Assembly: GCA_028564705.1 (NCBI GenBank)
Contig: JAPXFQ010002841.1
Location: forward strand, 520,001 to 584,000
Origin: Apricaphanius iberus
Taxonomy: Eukaryota; Chordata; Actinopteri; Cyprinodontiformes; Aphaniidae
Direction: 5' to 3'
DNA: 64,000 bases
The notes beneath the pieces were generated by a model that ran no database searches, was not told the DNA's origin, and saw only the letters and a program-made list of their open reading frames with translations. Of this stretch, positions 61,250 through 64,000 are shown one piece after another; the first letter of the stretch is position 1, and each line of letters starts with the position of its first letter. The position numbers and the translations under genes were made by a program.

Positions 61250-62480
61250 CAATCAATATTTTGTGTGACCACTCTTTGCCTGTCAAAACACCATAGATTC
61301 TTCTAAGAACTCTTGAACACAGTTTTTGAAGAAAATAGGCTGGTAGGTTGTTCAAACATCTTAGCGAAATAACCACATGTCTTTTGTGGATGTTGGGATC
61401 CTTACATGCTTCTGTCTCTTCATGTAATCCCAGACACACTCAATGATGCCATACCATCACTTCCAGGAGTTATTGTTCTTGTTTATTCTGAAGATAGCTC
61501 TTAATGACTTTGGCTAAATTTGGACTTTCAACATTTAACTGTATGTTTGGGGTTGTTTTCCAGCTACAGACTGAATTTGGGGGCCAATCATATGCATAGT
61601 ATATACCTACATTTCTCAGCATTGAACACCTCAAGGAAATTTCCTTGAGATAACCATGACCTGGATGAATGAGAATATTCACAGGCTCATTGAGAACACC
61701 ATTTATCCTGATCAAATATCCAACTCCATTTGCAGAAATTAGACCCCAAATCTTCAAGGAACCTCCACCATCCCTCTCTGTTTCCTGCAGAAACTTGTTA
61801 TCATAATGCTCTCCTTCGAAGAACAAACTGCATTCTGCCACAAACACATATTTCACATTTTCACTAATCAGTCCAGAGCAATTGTAGCCATTTTTCTGCA
61901 TCCTAGTTAGTACGTTTTCATGCATGTTTGAATCCCCTGGCCTTGTTTCGACATTGGAGTTATGACGTTTTGGATGCAACTCTTCAATAAAGACCACTTC
62001 TGGCAAGACTTCTCCAAATAGTAGATGGGTATACCTGGGTTCCACCAGTTTCTGCCAATTCTGAGCTTGATAGCACTGCTGGAAGGGTAATGAGCTTGAT
62101 GTATCATGTACAAGTTTATACATCCTGTACAACTTCACCTTGGGAACAGAGTTTGGCTGTTCCTCACCCAGTTTTAAACCTCCTATACAGCTTCTTCTGT
62201 TTCAGTTAGGGGCTTGTTTCAGCATAAATGTGATATTGATGATCATCAACACTTGTTTGGTACAACTGGCTGAGCATACCTGACTATAATCCTACAAAAT
62301 CCATTACTTTGTGCAAGTGTACCTATAAGAACTGATGTTGGTTTGAAGGAAAAATGTACTCATACTAACTTTTTAATAGATTTAAAAGTTAAATCTATTT
62401 AATTAAATTTAAAAGTTAAAAAGCATTTTTTCACACCTTTTGTCGCACTCGCCTAAACCTTTTGCACAGTAATGTATATA
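61250..62480 (-). pseudogene. Tc1-like transposase relic
   Basis: The minus strand carries a decayed transposase; the longest remaining frame is 61470-62138 (222 codons). Recognisable parts are TRMQKNGYNCSGLISENVKY, ECSLFFEG, and SLKIWGLISANGVGYLIRIN, the conserved SxxxWG-FS--GVG strand region of Tc1 enzymes. The catalytic-region remnant PNIQLNVESPNLAKV and KSYLQNKQEQ follow. The catalytic DNDP-type motif is disrupted. One end resembles TTTTGCACAGTAATGTATA, the usual terminus of this fish family (about 62459-62477); the other end is not clear. Confidence 0.8.
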
Positions 62481-62567
62481 TAGACAGACATTTGATATCT
62501 CTACCTCTGCAGTCTGCAAAAGACAGAGTGACTTAAACGTAACAAAATAACCCCAAACCTACATAAG

Positions 62568-62994
62568 CCTTTTTTAACCTTTTTAACCAAACGTTAACAC
62601 TGTCAACAACGTATTGTCTAAATTACCAACCTCACAGAACTACATAAACAGAGCACAGAGCAACCATGAGAGCAGCCAACTGCAGACGTTAATACTGATG
62701 CTGTGTAATGGAATAATCTCCCAATCAAACTCTGCTTCCCGAAAGTTATAAACTGTCTGACGAGCCCAGTTAAGGTACAAAATGAATTTAACAAAAATAG
62801 TCATGCCATTGTCTTTTTTTCCGCTAGGCTCCTCTGTTGCTCTGTGGAGCAGCAACTGTGACAGACACCTATTTTACCTCTCTCTCTCCACCACCCCCTC
62901 CCTGACTCCTACTCACTTACTCACTCAACCCCTCACTTATCCGGTGCGCATGCACTGCAGTCTCATGAGGGGCAGCATTTTGATATGAAGTTTT
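62568..62994 (+). repeat. dispersed repeat, copy B (copy A at 44727-45046)
   Basis: It is collinear with 44727-45046 but longer on the 5' side and richer in short insertions. The following bases to about 63110 end in CACCCCTAATAC, which may be the terminus of the same element. Confidence 0.7.
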
Positions 62995-64000
62995 TATTGT
63001 TCCTAAATGCAAATATTTTTTTATGTGTTTGTTCGAAATAGGTATTCTTAAAAAAACACGTTATTTGTGCCTTTCTGAATACCGAATTAAGTTCGGCTTC
63101 ACCCCTAATACTTATATATATATTTGGCCAAAGTAAATTAAACTTGTGGGTACATTGTTTATGCTTTTAAGTTGTTTGTTATGTGATTATTTCACCCTGG
63201 ACAATGTAAGGTTCTTGTTTTTTTAATCAGTATGAGCCCAAGATCAACAAACCACTCATGATGGGTGTATGTAAACATTTTTGACCAATTCTGTAAATTT
63301 AATATTCACTCTAAACCCAATAAAACCTAACTTTATACTATCAGGCATATCTTCAGGGATTTATAAAAGCTCTAATGTCGCTGCAGTGGTGTGGAGTCGT
63401 TAACTGCTTGCACCAGGTTCTTAAAAATGTTTGTTAGATTACTTCATCTTAAGATACAAAACTGAGGAGTGCTTCTTGAAAAAAAATGAATGCTATTGTA
63501 TATCTTCTCAATGACTGGGGCTTGGGCAACATGCCATGATAAGACTTGAATACCAGGAAGTGGTCATTTTCAAATCAAATAATTTCAGCTGCGACTCTTA
63601 AAAACTGTATCCCTAATGTTAAAGTGTTTACAGTCTGTAAAAGGGTTCCTGTAAATGAGTGTAAATCAAATCCTTGTTCTATCTCTAGGTCACGACAGCC
63701 TCGTCTAACTGTCAGACATAAACATTCTAGCTGATCGCTGCGATTACGAGGGCCACTTTTATCCTACATGTTACTCTCTTTCAGTCTCTGACACAGTTTC
63801 TACAGGATTCTGGTTGCCTGGTAACCAGCCGCAGTTCGAGGATTCCTGTGTCCGCAGAGAGAAAAGGAGAGAGGAGAGTTAAAGAAGGTGGAGCATTTAG
63901 TCTCTTTTGTCTTCATTTTACCACACTAAAATTATTCTTTAGTTTTTGAAGTATGCTTTCCCAGTCTTTCCTCCATTCCTCCATTTCAAACCTCCCAATC

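Larger units (their letters stand above)
46071..64000 (-). other. upstream intron, at least 18 kb, with many repeats
   Basis: I searched for the expected upstream exon (coding for a WCL..VCNP-like segment followed by ATATCC) and saw no convincing candidate. The whole interval is therefore treated as intron, or as intron plus sequence upstream of the gene. Annotated repeats lie at 46595, 49921, 50929, 53375, 54215, 57227, 59271, 61250 and 62568. Intervals 47090-49915, 51010-53370, 54670-57220, 58040-59265, 60005-61245 and 63000-64000 hold nothing I can identify apart from short homopolymers and one GGCAAGGCAA-type LINE tail near 51555. Confidence 0.5.

Overview
This window is vertebrate nuclear DNA, almost certainly from a teleost fish. 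It is AT-rich, has spliced coding exons with consensus splice sites, V-SINE, Tc1, hAT and Harbinger-type fossils typical of fish, and one nearly intact L1/Tx1-like LINE. There are no bacterial-style operons, rRNA genes, tRNA genes or CRISPR arrays. The species cannot be named from the sequence alone.

One host gene was recognised. It lies on the minus strand and spans nearly the whole window. Ten coding exons (46048 down to 1041) join in one open frame of 685 codons with every splice phase matching. They encode repeat I, the I-II linker and the start of repeat II of a T-type voltage-gated calcium channel. The sequence fits Cav3.2 (cacna1h) best: the GHN motif in the IS3-S4 loop, the EEGE/PFICS loop, the MREQRAR and SNDSTLAS linker segments, a His-rich linker and a YYPTILPS motif. 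The N-terminal exon(s) lie beyond 64000 and the rest of the channel below position 1. The intron before the first visible exon ends in AC, with a U12-type branch site 14 nt upstream, so it looks like a minor-spliceosome AT-AC intron.

Layout from low to high coordinates: exon with IIS1 (1041-1235); I-II linker exon (1406-1572); an 11.6-kb intron holding a complete LINE insertion (2602-8594, 11-bp target duplication, ORF1 open, ORF2 with one in-frame stop) and a TIR element (11537-12190); large I-II linker exon (13198-13730); IS6/gating-brake exon (14164-14402); pore-loop exon (19409-19501); extracellular-loop exon (22791-23115); IS5 exon (30893-31052); IS4 exon (42132-42229); IS2-S3 exon (43653-43786); IS1 exon (45937-46048). 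From 46049 to 64000 there is non-coding sequence, probably all one intron.

The introns are crowded with decayed mobile elements: at least ten terminal-inverted-repeat elements (several with TTA, TAA, TTAA or 8-bp target duplications), large fold-back palindromes, Tc1-like transposase relics, a V-SINE, LINE 3' tails and AT microsatellites. I found no second host gene and no obviously new biochemical system. The points most worth following are the AT-AC intron, the young LINE in sense orientation inside the channel gene, and the long fold-back elements.
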